64,000 nt of DNA from Codonopsis lanceolata. Taxonomy: Eukaryota > Streptophyta > Magnoliopsida > Asterales > Campanulaceae. Positions within the stretch are counted from its first letter, which is position 1, and every line of letters begins with the position of its first letter. The position numbers were made by a program, and so were the translations under genes. Below the pieces are notes generated by a model. The model searched no databases. It worked only from the letters and a program-made list of their open reading frames with translations, and had not been told where the DNA came from. Shown one piece after another: positions 20,874 to 31,822 of this stretch. The stretch is taken from assembly GCA_013146195.2 (NCBI GenBank), contig CM028383.1, positions 13,457,311 to 13,521,310 on the forward strand. Reading direction: 5' to 3'.

Positions 20874-23800
20874 TGTAAGACCCTGAAAATTTGCAAGTTT
20901 GACTTTCGAGCATGGTTGACTTCTTGTGTGAGTCTTCATGTGTTTAGGTTAATTGGACTATGACCAATACCCTAGAGTTATTGGAGTTACAATGTGTAAC
21001 TTGGCGTTGCTGGGAACTCGACTCGGTAGAGCGTTATCTTCCTTAGTTCGTGTTTGCGATATTTGAAATATCCTAGGTCTTCATGTACTTACTTGGACAC
21101 ATTTAATATCATTGTAATCTTGTTTATAAAGTTTACTTGCGGTCACAACGTTTGTAGTATAGTCGTCGTTGTAAGTTTGATTTCGCGATTCGCGTTTTGT
21201 TAACGTATCGCCTTTCGTATTTTCCTTACACTTAGTTTTGGTGTAACCTTATGTGTGTGTTTGGGATCTTTCATTAGTATTTTAACATGCTTTAAAACAA
21301 GTAATTATGCTTGTTCATTCGTTGTTTCGATCGTTAGTTTGTTCTGTGTAATTTCATCCGTTATACAACAGTTACGGACTGATTTTTGATACGCGGCTGA
21401 ATTGTTTTGATCGAGAAACCGTCGAGAAGATTTTAGTTTGGTTTGGTACTTTTTAGGCTTTTAGTTTGGACTTTTACAAAGTGCCAGGAGAAAAAATTAC
21501 GTCGTTTCGTCGAACAGTGTTTAAACTGGAGCCTCGGGAAGTTTGGTCTGCGCGGTCGGGTTACTGTTCACGACACGAAGAGTTGGACAAATTCGAAATT
21601 TCTGTTTTTTTCCCTATCTACCCTTAATGAAACCCTCCCTAATCCACCCTCCTTGGTCCTAATTGTGTCCTAACTTGGTTGTTTAGTTTTAAGGGTGATT
21701 TAAGTGGTGTAATGAGGGGATTAATGAGCCAAAAATCAGATTTTTTTATACCACAATGTAGTGACACTTGTCCCACTAAGTTTTTGACCATTTATAAACC
21801 ACAAACCACCATTTGGGACCTCATTTGCTGCCATCTCTCCCCCAAAATCGTGAGAGAGTTCTTCCATGGAGGTTGAGGGTTTTCTTGAAGGGTTTGCTTG
21901 GGATTCCTTAGCTCCCCTTCTCCATTATTGAAGCCAAGACCATAGAATCGAAGCTCTTCTCTTCTACTCAATTTCTAACTGATTGGATTTTGGTTTTCTT
22001 GATTATGTGAAGCTTGAAGGTAAGCTACTACAATCCTTCTTCTAGTGATTTTGTGCTCATTGACCCTAAGGAAAACAAAGAGGCTTGCTATTTGAGGTCA
22101 ATGAGTACACAAGCATGTTGTGTTTGATTTTATTTTGAGTTTTTGATTTTTGATGGGTGAACTCGTTAGAAGCATGATTAGGATGCTTTCTATGTTTGAT
22201 GAAGTATGTTATTAAGCTTCATTTTGTGAGTTTGGATTTGAGAATGATGGGTATAAAATTCCCTAGAAACCTAGGGTTTGATATGTTGATTATGTAGTAA
22301 ATGGGTTCTTGATTATATGAATGATTTTGGGGAATTTTATGGAATGCTATGAGTTGTTGGAATCACACATGATATAGATTTAAGGTTTATAAGTATACTT
22401 GATGAATTTCTATTTTGGTTGTGATAATGAAAAATGAATCAACACAATAGATTACATGTTTGTATGTTTCGTTTGACTTTTAAGAATAGAGTTGACTTTC
22501 ATGCATATAAGAGTATGATGATATCTAATTCATGGATTTTTTGTTGTGAACATGTATAATGAATTATCATTATGGATTACATAAATAAAATGTAATGTTT
22601 GACTTTATTGGGTTGAGTTGACTTTTATGCATATAAGAGTATGTTGGTCAACACTAATTCATGAATTTAAGGTTATGAGCATGCTAGATGAATTTATATT
22701 TTGATTATGAGCATGCTAGATGAATTTACATCTTGTTTGGATAAATGGTTATTTTGAATGAAAGCATACTTGATTAAATGCTATCTTGAGATACATGCTT
22801 GAAATGTGATGGTTGACTTTAAATGTTAAGTGTTGACCTATGAACCATGTTTTGGGGTTTTTGATGGGAAGGTATGGATTGTTGGGTTGCAAAATGTTGC
22901 TAACCTTGAGAACTTAGCCATGAATAATAGCTAATGAATAATAAGAGGGCTATGATGCAAATAGCTTATATGCCTTCAAATTTGAAAAGAGTAGAAATGA
23001 CTCAACGGAGTCGATTATTGGACTAATATGAATATAGTGAATCACATATTAAGATCCTACGGAATTTGGGGTAGTTTTGATAGAGGTCAAGCCTCCGAAC
23101 GTTTCAAGTGTATGAAGAACACTTGGGTATTAGAGACTTAATATTATCACTCTAAGATGTTTATGTGTTAGTTAGCATAGAAATGCATAACTATGTGATT
23201 TATAAGTAAATATCTACTTGATTGGATTAGTACGGTGTGTTGTACTTTTCCTTTATTGGAGCATGCGAGTATATATTACATGTGCTTGAGTTTGAGTCCA
23301 GTTGGCGGTTTTTGGTTTGAGTTTTGGCGGGACGATGCATTGTCTTCACGAATTGTGGGATTCGTGATCGCAATGGATCGCCGCGTCGGGTTTGCACACA
23401 CCCCTCCATCGATGGCCACGGTGGGGATGTAGCTGATCATTGCTAGAGTAATACACCTACCTTTGATAGCTATGGAACCCGAACGGGGATTGTTTCGGGG
23501 ACGTCGATACCACGAAAGGGTTATCGAGGACACGTTTGTTTCCGCAGGAGTTACACGCTAGAAACGGAAAGGAAAATCATCTTCTCTTTCTTATGTTGTT
23601 TATTTTACGAGCACGTATATGAATTGTTGTGCTAGGTGGTTATGACATGATTTACATGAGATGATGATTACTTGATGAAATGTTATAATAAAAATATAAC
23701 ATGCTAATGAAATGATGACTCTTATGATATGATGTTATACTAAAAATATAACATGTAATTCATGATTAGAATGGAAACAATAGTCTTCCCATATATGAAT

Positions 23801-24805
23801 GCTTTTATGAGTTGTGATAAATGAAGAATTATGAGACTCGTGATATAATTAGTTATGTGGCTTGATGATAAGTTAAAATGTGGAAATAACATGCTACATA
23901 TTATTGGAGTTGAGAAGAATAGGCTATTTGATACGGATGATTTTTTAATAAATTATGTACAACTAAGTTCTATGTGACTAAGTATGAAATTTGATTTATG
24001 TTAAAGATTATACCATGAAAGGTTATATCATAAGTATGACATGAGATGTACATGTTTTATTTGAGCATAATGACATGCCATGACATTGCATCTTTAGTAG
24101 CTTACTAAGTCATTATGACTTATTCGTTTGCTTTGTTTTCCTTAGATTCGAGCCGAGCTAGTAATGCAATGGAATCCACCGAGTCTACGATAGATGTGAG
24201 ATGTATTTGTGAAGGTTGCTATTAATTTTATTTTGTTGCCTTGGTTTATTGGAAAGGACGTTTGGGAAGTGAAGTTATATAAACTTCACTTTGGGTAGTA
24301 AGATTATGTTATTAATTTGGTTCTTGTATTTGTAAATTATTAGTACTTGTTTTGTGAGCCGACAAATGATAGTCGAGCCATGTTTATGTAATTACATATT
24401 TTATTCATCTCAAGTTATTTATACTGTTGGTTATGTTGTACTCCGACATGTTTAGCCGTTGAGTGTGTAGACTAGAGTTGTAGATTTAGATTAATGTTAG
24501 GTTCCGGCAGTAACGTCACCGATGACTTGGTTATAATATTGTTTATAAAATTGTAACGGGGAGTTTGTAATAAGTGCCCAATGTTGCGTCACGTGAGTCA
24601 AATTTTTGGGCCGAGAGATTTAATATCTCTTTGGTTACTTTGTATTTCGGAGGTTGTTAGCTTGGGTCCATTTAAGTTATTCGCTTTCGCATTTGTTGAG
24701 TCGTTCGCGTATCGCTGTTATAGCCTTACCCTTTGCTTGTTGTTTTGTGTGTTTTGGCGGCGCGACCTTGGGGTCTCGTATTGGGATGCGGGCCGGGTCG
24801 TCACA
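20874..24805. mobile_element. Solo LTR, 3.9 kb, probably Ty3/gypsy
   Basis: Absent from the otherwise collinear second copy, so its limits are set by an empty site. It starts TGTAAGACCC and ends GGGTCGTCACA (TG...CA). Flanking bases are CACCG and TACCG, 4 of 5 identical. There is no coding region or primer site inside. Ends of this style and a TTACTAAGTCATTATGACTT-type motif near 24102-24122 fit very long LTRs of Tekay/Del chromoviruses (inference). Confidence 0.72.
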
Positions 24806-25029
24806 TACCGCCTCTTCCCTCTCCCTTATCTCACTCCCCCACACCGCCTCCTCCTTCCCCCCAATCCACAACTTCTTCCATCCCATTCCATCACCACCTC
24901 CTCCCCCTCCCATATCACAGTATACCCACCCCTCCCCTTCAAAGCCTCATTCCTTCCCCCCCCCCCTCACACCTACATGTTTCCCCAGTTTCTCTCTCTT
25001 TTTTAAAAAATAAAAAATTTAATTCCAGG

Positions 25030-25193
25030 TTTGTTCGGTCATGTTCGACCGAACAAACTTGTTCGGTCATGGGTGACCGAACAACCTTGTATTGTTCGGT
25101 CACAAGGTTGTTCGGCCACCCATGGCCGAACAAAGGTTGTTCGGTCACCCATGGCCGAACAGAACAAGTTTGTTCTGGCCGACTGGGCGAACA
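25030..25193. repeat. Cluster of TTCGGTC/GACCGAA palindromes
   Basis: At least nine alternating half-sites (TTCGGTC or TTCGGCC, and GACCGAA or GGCCGAA) form consecutive small hairpins at the centre of the foldback element. The second copy keeps only one clear pair (53158-53179). Confidence 0.75.
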
Positions 25194-27316
25194 AATCTGG
25201 AATTTATTTTTTTATTTTTTTAAAAAGAGGGAAAAACGAGGAAGAATGGAGGTGTGAGGGGGGAAGGGATGAGGCTATGAAGGGGGTGAGTATACTGTGA
25301 TGGGGGAGGGGAGGAGGTGGTTATGGAGAGGGAGGGAAGAAGTTGTGGATTGGGGGAGGGATGAGGCAGTGTGGGGGGAGGGAGGAGGCAGTGAGGTGGG
25401 GGAGAGGGGTGAGGGGGATGGAGGAGGTGGTGAGGGGTTGGGAAGGGGGTCAACTTGGATAGGAGAAGGTAATATAGGAAGTTTGAGTTTTAGGGGGGGT
25501 CAACTTGGAGGAACGAGGGGTCTCAATTGCGTGACCCTTTTCCATTTTGATGTTATCCACTAGCCCCCTGTAATTTTTTTAATATTTAAACTTTAACTCC
25601 TTATAGATGATGTGTGAATCACTCATGTCACGAGTTGTGATCCGGGAAAATCAATCACAATGTTGTCCTTCAAACACAAATATCTTACACCAAAAAAAAT
25701 ATAGTAAGAACACATATTTTCGTTATTTCCATATTATTTTCAATTTTAGGTGTTACGAAGAGATCCTCGAAATATCTTCCACAATCAATTTCACTTGAAC
25801 AAATAACAGTTCATTAGAACACATAAATATGCACGATCGAAATTAAATTATGAAATACTAACATGTAAAAATAAATAAAGTTGGATTGCCGACCGTTATG
25901 TACCCAAGATGAAGAGACTTCTTGTCATGATGAAGAGGGTAGGATAACGATGATTGTCCATTATATTTATTTCAATGTTCTTCAACCCAATCCACCCAAT
26001 ATGTTACTCTCACCTTCTCTCTCTAAATTCCCCATCTCCAGCAAATCGAGTCCACAAATTTGACTTTGTTCCTATAGAGGAGAGAAAGATAAACAAATAA
26101 GTGAGACAATTTGAGAAGAGATCGTGAACGGCAACCAATGCGAGAAGTTCATCGGAGCTATCAGAGAAGAAGGCCAAAGCGGAGGGGGGGAAAGGGAGCC
26201 AGGGTTCCTATGTTCCTCTCTTGCAAATTCAAGCAGGTTTAAGTACGTTCATAATTCATAGGTTCAACCTGACATAACCCACACGATTTGTTGGGTTAAG
26301 ATGTGTAACCTGTGAATGTTAACATGTTGGGTAGGTTCATGGGTAACGAGTCCTAACTGTCAGGCCAACACATAACCAACAAAGGGTAGAAAATGGCAAA
26401 AGCTGAGAGCTAGCAAGACACGTTGGGGAGGACACTTAACTACGACATCACACTTTACATGCTACTAGGTCCAAAAATTTTGAGGTTGTTAATGATTTCA
26501 TCATGAGCGAGCATATTTATAATGAATATAGTGATCGACCATCACGTGAGGGTCCATGCTCTGACATTCACTTGCATAATGGTAACGAATCAAAGTTACA
26601 CTATACTTACCGTGTTTATTCTTCCTTACTATCCTAGCTAGGCCATGTGTCTCTCAAAAGACGCACATGACTAACCTCACACTATAGTCACCAATCCAAA
26701 TTCCATTGAACGTCAAAAAGTGCATATAGGTAGGTACCCCCACAAGTTTCTTACAAGTTGGCAATGCTCTAACAAACTTGATATGTTCGAGGTCCCCATA
26801 CGGGGTACACGTGACCAAGTAGTTGAGGAACGTTGTTGACTCACGGTACACGTATTTGATATGTGGCAAGGTGTGCTCTATATACTTAAGTAATTCAAAA
26901 GTTTGGTTAAGCTTTTATAGTTTTTGATATGTTAAACAAATTAATTTTAAACGTACTTTATTAAATTTGAAACGTTTTCGAGATTGACTAAAATTGAATA
27001 ACAACATAAAGTTAATTAGTCTTTAGGCTTTACAAAATTATCAAGGGGAAAAAGAAGTTTCATGTTCAAAGGTTCCATGATATGTTAAATATTACGGGTT
27101 AATAGAAATTTGTAAGAAAAATAGTTATATTTTTGTTTCCTTTGTTTTTTTGTTGGGGTTTAAATGTAATAATATTATTCTTACCGTAAAATTTTGTTTG
27201 TTAAAAAATCTAGCTTACTTTATAAGTTGAAAAATCAGAGCCTGAAATGATATCAAATCAACCATACATTTATTTTATTTTAGGCAAAAAAAATATCAGT
27301 TTATGTGTTCCAAATA

Positions 27317-27387
27317 TACGTTGTTGGTACTTGAACCCAGGTTTCTCGGGTGAGAGCCGAGTACCTAACCAACTAGACTACGAGGGA
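27317..27387 (-). pseudogene. tRNA-Glu(CTC)-like pseudogene, unit 1
   Basis: The minus strand reads TCCCTCGTAGTCTAGTTGG, then anticodon stem-loop CTCGGCTCTCACCCGAG, then GGTTCAAGT, matching plant tRNA-Glu(CTC) along its length. One or two bases are missing in the D arm and the acceptor stem is mismatched, so it is probably not functional. Confidence 0.65.
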
Positions 27388-28799
27388 AATTTGATGATAA
27401 TCATTGACATTATTAAATTGACTCATAAAAAAATGAATTGAGGACAATTGGTTAAAGAATATATTATATTAATGGTTGAATTTGATTAGTCTTAATCCAA
27501 GAAGCAACTGACGTGGGAAAGAGAAACAATTCTATGGCAAACTGTAATTATCGAATCGATTTACCGAAATTTGACAAGAGTTACATTTTCGACTTGTGGT
27601 AAGAGATGTCGAATTGTAGAAACAACTATTTCATTTTCAATGGTGTGCGAGGGAAATGCTAAATAGACTAATGGTGTGCATGGCACGAAAACACTCCACA
27701 TACATATACACAATTGAAATTAAATTATTAAATAATAACATTTAAAAATAAATAAAGTTGGTCGGTCGTTATGTACCCAAGATGAAGAGACTTCTTGTCG
27801 TGATGAAGAGGGTAGGATAACGATGATTGCCCATTATATTGAGTTGAATGTTCTTCAACCCAACCCACCCAACATGTTACTCTCACCTTCTGTCTCTAAA
27901 TTCTCAATCTCATCCCCCATCTCCAACAAATCGAGTTCACTGACCTCAAATTGGCATTGTTTCTATAGAGGATAGAAAGATAAACAAATAAGTGAGAGAA
28001 TTTGAGAAGAGATCGTGAACGACAACCAATGCGAGAAGTTCATCGGAGAAGAAGGCCAGAGCGGGGGGGAAGGGAGCTAGGGTTCCTATGCTCCTTTTTT
28101 GCAAGTTCTAGTGGGTTTAAGTACATTCACACTCCACGGGTTCAACCTGACATAACTCACAAGATTTGTTGGATTAAGATATGTAACACGTGAATGTTAA
28201 CAGGTTGGGTGGGTTCATGGGTAACGGGTCCTAACTGTTAGGCCAACACACAACCAACAAAGGGTAGAAAATGGAAAAGGCTGAGAGCTAGCTAGACACA
28301 TTGGGGAGGACACTTAACTACGACATCACACTTTACACGCTACTAGGTCCAAAACTTTTGAGGTTGTTAATGATTTCATCATGAGAGAACATATTTATAA
28401 TGAATATAGTGATCGACCATCACGTGAGGGTCCATGCGCTAACATTCAATTGCATAATGGTAATGGATCAAAGTTACACTATACTTACCGTATTTATTCT
28501 TCTTTACTATCCTAGCTAGGCCATGTGTCTCTCAAGACACGCACATGACGAATCTCACACTATAGTCATCAATCAAAATTCCATTGAATGTTAAAAAGTA
28601 CATGTAGGTAGGTACCCCACAAGTTTCTTACAAGTTGGCAGTGCACTAGCAAACTTGATGTGATCGAGGTCCCCATACGGGGTGCATGTGACCAAGTGGT
28701 TGAGGAACGTTGGTGACTCACGGTACACGTGTTTGATACGTGGCAAGGTGTTCTCTACATACTTAAGTAATTCAAAAGTTTAGTTAAGCTTTTATAGTT

Positions 28800-29597
28800 G
28801 GGGTATACTTAATACAGCACCTATAAAATACTTAATACAACACTTTTTGAAATAAGTTTACCAATTTGCCATTTGTTCAATTTCAAAATTAAATTGAAAA
28901 TTATAATTAAATGGAAAAGAAAAAAAAAGATTGGTGGTGGAGGTGAGTGGGTGGTGGTGGAGGTGGGCGGGAGGTGGTGGAAGTGGGCGGGAGTTGGTTT
29001 TTAATTAAATGGAAAAAAAAAACTAATTTTTTATGGAGATGGTGGCGAGGCCGGCTCGGAGGTGGTGGAAGCCGGGTGGGAGGTGGCGGGTCAGGTGGCG
29101 TATGGCGGAGGTTGGGCGGGAGGTGGAGGAAGCTAGGCGGGCTCGGGAGGCGGTGGTTGGGCCGGGTAAGGGAGGGATGGGGAGCCCACCGTGTGGGAGG
29201 GGGAAGGGAGGGACTCGGCCGGGCGGGGCTGGGCTGGGGGAGGGATCGGGCTTGGCCCAGCGGAATGGGAGGCTGGGGAGGGACTGGGCCGGGCAAAGGA
29301 TGGGCTGGGCCGGGAGGATTGGGCTTGCCTGCGGGAGGGGGGGAAGCGACTAGGGCTGTGGCGGGCGAAGGATCGGGCTGGGCGCTGGTGGGGCAGTGGG
29401 CGGTGGTCCGATGGGCGGTGGGGGTGGTCCGGTGGGCGGTGGGGGTGGTCCGGTGGGCGGTGGGGGTGTTCTGGTGGGCGGTGTTGGTTCGGTGTTCAAT
29501 TTTTTATTATTTTTTAATTTATCAAGGGTAATATAGTATTTTTACAATAAAAAGTGTTGTATTAAGCATTTTATAGGTGTTGTATTAAGTACCTATG
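28800..29597. mobile_element. Non-autonomous Mutator-like element with G-rich core
   Basis: The terminal inverted repeats ACTTAATACARCACCTATAA (about 42 bp, two mismatches) lie near 28808-28849 and 29549-29590. A perfect 9-bp duplication TTTATAGTT lies at 28791-28799 and 29598-29606. The empty site is seen in unit 1 near 26915 and in the second segmental copy near 54925. The core (28925-29500) is extremely G-rich and C-poor on the plus strand, with a 21-bp GGTCCGGTGGGCGGTGGGGG tandem at 29400-29470. Long open stretches there are composition artefacts. Confidence 0.85.
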
Positions 29598-30024
29598 TTT
29601 ATAGTTTTGATATGTTAAACAAAGTAAATTTTAAACATTCTTTGTTAAATTCGAAGCGTTTTCGAGATCGACTAAAATTGAATAACAACATAAAGTTAAT
29701 TAATCTTTAGGCTTTACAAACTTATCAAGGGAAAAAGAAGTTTCATGTTCCGTAATTTGTAAAATATTATGGGATAAGAGAAATTTGTAAGAAAAATAGT
29801 TATATTTTTGTTTCCTTTGGTTTTTTGTTGGGGTTTAGATGTAATAATATTATTCTTACCGTAAAATTTTGTTTGTTAAAAAATTTAGCTTGCTTTCTAA
29901 GTTGAAAAATCAGAGCCTGAAATGATATCAAATCAACTATACATTTACTTTTATTTTAGGTGATAAAATATCAGTTTGTGTGTTCCAAATCTATGTCACA
30001 TTTTTAGATTAGACTAAAATAAAT

Positions 30025-30096
30025 TCCATTATCGGGACTAGAACTCATGTTTCTCGAGTGAGAGCTGAGTATCCTAACCAATTAGACTACAACGGA
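30025..30096 (-). pseudogene. tRNA-Glu-like pseudogene, unit 2
   Basis: 72 nt, the length of plant tRNA-Glu. The minus strand begins TCCGTTGTAGTCTAATTGG and its acceptor stem can still pair with the 3' end TAATGGA using wobble pairs. The anticodon arm is CTCAGCTCTCACTCGAG with one stem mismatch. The T arm (GAGTTCTAGTC) has changed from GGTTCGAGTC, so function is doubtful. Confidence 0.62.
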
Positions 30097-30520
30097 TAAT
30101 TGGTGATAATTCTTGACATTATTAAATTGAATCATAAAGAATTGAATTGGGGACAATTAGTTAAAGAATATATTATATTAATAGTTTAATTTGACTAGTC
30201 ATAATCCAAGAAGCAACTGACGGGGGGAAAGAGAAAAATTCCTATGGCAAACTGTAATTGTTGAATCGATTTACCGAAATTTGACAAGAGCTAGCATTTT
30301 CAACTTGTGGTAAGAGATGTCGGATTGTAGAAACAACTATTTCATTTTCAATGGTGTGCGAGGGAAATGCTAAATAGACTAATGGTGTGCATGGCACGAA
30401 AACACTCCACATGCATATACACGATTGAAATTAAATTATGAAATACTGAGGTGTAAAAATAAATAAAGTTGGTCGGCCGTTATGTACCCAATATGAAGAG
30501 ACTTCTTGCCATGATGAAGA

Positions 30521-30919
30521 GGATAGGATAACAACACAAAACAAATAAGTAAATCTATTTTGAATCACACAAACACAAGAATGAAGAACAACAACAACAC
30601 CACCAACAAGATGATATGAATAAATAAAAAAGTGGGAAGTTAGGGTAACAAAGTAGTAATTAACCACCGTTCTTCTTCGCCACCCAATTCTCCACTCTCT
30701 TTACTCTTCATACTTTTTTTACGTGTTCTGGCTAACGAATTCAACGATGATGGAGAAGAAAAAAAGAAGGGAGAAGAAAAAAAATTACGTTTTTTTGAAT
30801 TTGGGTATTATAGGAACATTTATTTTGAAAATGATCTTTTGCGGTTGAAAAAAGAACGGGAGAGTAGAGGGGTTACACACTTTGCGAAAGGGACCAGCCA
30901 GAAATTCACCCCAAAGATA
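30521..30919. other. AT-rich DNA, nothing recognised
   Basis: Purine-rich and AT-rich sequence after the partial third unit. A minus-strand open stretch (30431-30667) shows no family motif. Confidence 0.4.
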
Positions 30920-31102
30920 CTCCCTCTGTTCCGGGCAAAGAGTTCACTATTTCATTTTGGGATGTTTCACTTAAAGAGTCCACTTTCAAAAATTAAATTA
31001 AAGTATAGAAGTGTCATTTTATTACTAATTGGCTACTAAAAGTGTCATTTTCTTAAAAAGTTTGACTTTCAAACCGAGACTTTTTGTCCGTTACGGAGAG
31101 AG
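30920..31102. mobile_element. Stowaway-type MITE, diverged
   Basis: 183 bp, left end CTCCCTCTGTTCCGGGCAAA, right end GTCCGTTACGGAGAGAG, flanked by TA at 30918-30919 and 31103-31104. The termini are more diverged than in the elements at 291 and 6663. Confidence 0.68.
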
Positions 31103-31513
31103 TAATATTTAAAAGCTAATTTTTATATTCTCTTTTTTTCTTCTTCTTTTGTTTTAAATTTATGATAATTAATCGTATGTGTTGTTAACAAAATAATATG
31201 TAAATTTAGTATAGTTTAACAAAATTTAGAAAAGTAAAAATAAGATATTAATTGAAACACCAAAAGGTTATTATAATTAAAAAATGTCTAAATATGGTTA
31301 CATAAGTCTCATGTGGGCATTTTATATCGATTCAAACGTTAGTTCCTAAACAAAAAGTGTAATTAAAGAAAACGTTATAGTTGAGAGATGCAAATTGTTT
31401 CAATTATCAGTTAAGGGAAACATCTCAAACCCAACCTATAGTTGAGATGGGTTATCTGTAGTGATTCCTATGTTTAATTTCATGAAAATAAAATGGAAAA
31501 AACTTGGGATAAA

Positions 31514-31822
31514 ACGGTGTTACGAATATTTTTTGTAAGACAGATCTTCTTTATCCGACTCACCGTGTGTTGGTGGGTTTTGTTGTGAGAGAGTAGGATT
31601 TTGTTCTATGAATTAAGATCCGTAAGACGATCTTACAGGAAACCTACTCAAATAAAAAAAACAAAAACTTGTGTAAGACGGTTTTACAAATATTTTTTGT
31701 AAGACAGATCCTATTTACCCGACCCGTCATGTATTGGTGGTTTGAGATTTGAAATAGTGGGGTTTCGTCTTACGAATTACGATCCATAAGATGGTTTTAC
31801 AGGAAACTTACTCAATAAAAAA
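31514..31822. repeat. Two tandem MITE-like units, 164-bp period
   Basis: TATTTTTTGTAAGACAGATC occurs at 31527 and 31691. Each unit ends with a GTAAGACGATCTTACAGGAA-type palindrome. Such GTAAGAC/GTCTTAC ends are those of small TIR elements. Confidence 0.6.

Larger units (their letters stand above)
20340..25537. mobile_element. Foldback Mutator-like element, split by a solo LTR
   Basis: Outer inverted ends: left TGGGTCACGC and right GCGTGACCC, with further pairing of CCAAGTTGAC blocks. The flanks TTTTCCAAT (20331-20339) and TTTTCCATT (25538-25546) agree at 8 of 9 bases, the 9-bp duplication expected of Mutator-like elements. The inside is a long CT-rich arm (20745-20873 plus 24806-25010) facing a GA-rich arm (25210-25497), so the element can fold into a long hairpin. 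Without the inserted LTR it is about 1.26 kb and it is non-coding. It begins 202 bp upstream of the TFCD ATG. The copy at 52450-53536 has the same ends. Confidence 0.75.
17947..27940. repeat. Segmental duplication, copy 1
   Basis: This block (TFCD intron 2 to the second tandem unit) is repeated at 48502-57692 in the same orientation with a few per cent divergence in introns and about 0.4% in exon 2. Copy-specific insertions: a 3.9-kb solo LTR here, and a beta-tubulin insert plus a 1.7-kb solo LTR in copy 2. Confidence 0.93.
25820..30520. repeat. Tandem array, three units of about 1.9 kb
   Basis: Landmarks such as GATGAAGAGACTTCTTGTC recur at 25908, 27781 and 30492. The first period is 1873 bp. 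The second is about 1904 bp after subtracting the 807 bp added by the insert at 28800-29597. The third unit is partial, and a further decayed piece lies at 32370-32560. Units contain no convincing ORF. Two carry a tRNA-Glu-like sequence on the minus strand. Confidence 0.88.

Noticed and set aside
20874..24805. Possible gene in the 3.9-kb insert
   Set aside because: Only short frames without motifs; LTR-like ends and an empty site in the paralogue explain it better.
24581..25563. Open frames in the CT- and GA-rich foldback arms
   Set aside because: Pro/Ser or Gly/Glu-rich products of biased sequence, overlapping on both strands, not conserved in the second copy.
28907..29531. Open frames of 100-190 codons in the G-rich block, both strands
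   Set aside because: Caused by extreme composition inside a non-coding Mutator-like element. Low complexity Gly/Arg/Trp or Pro strings with no family motif.
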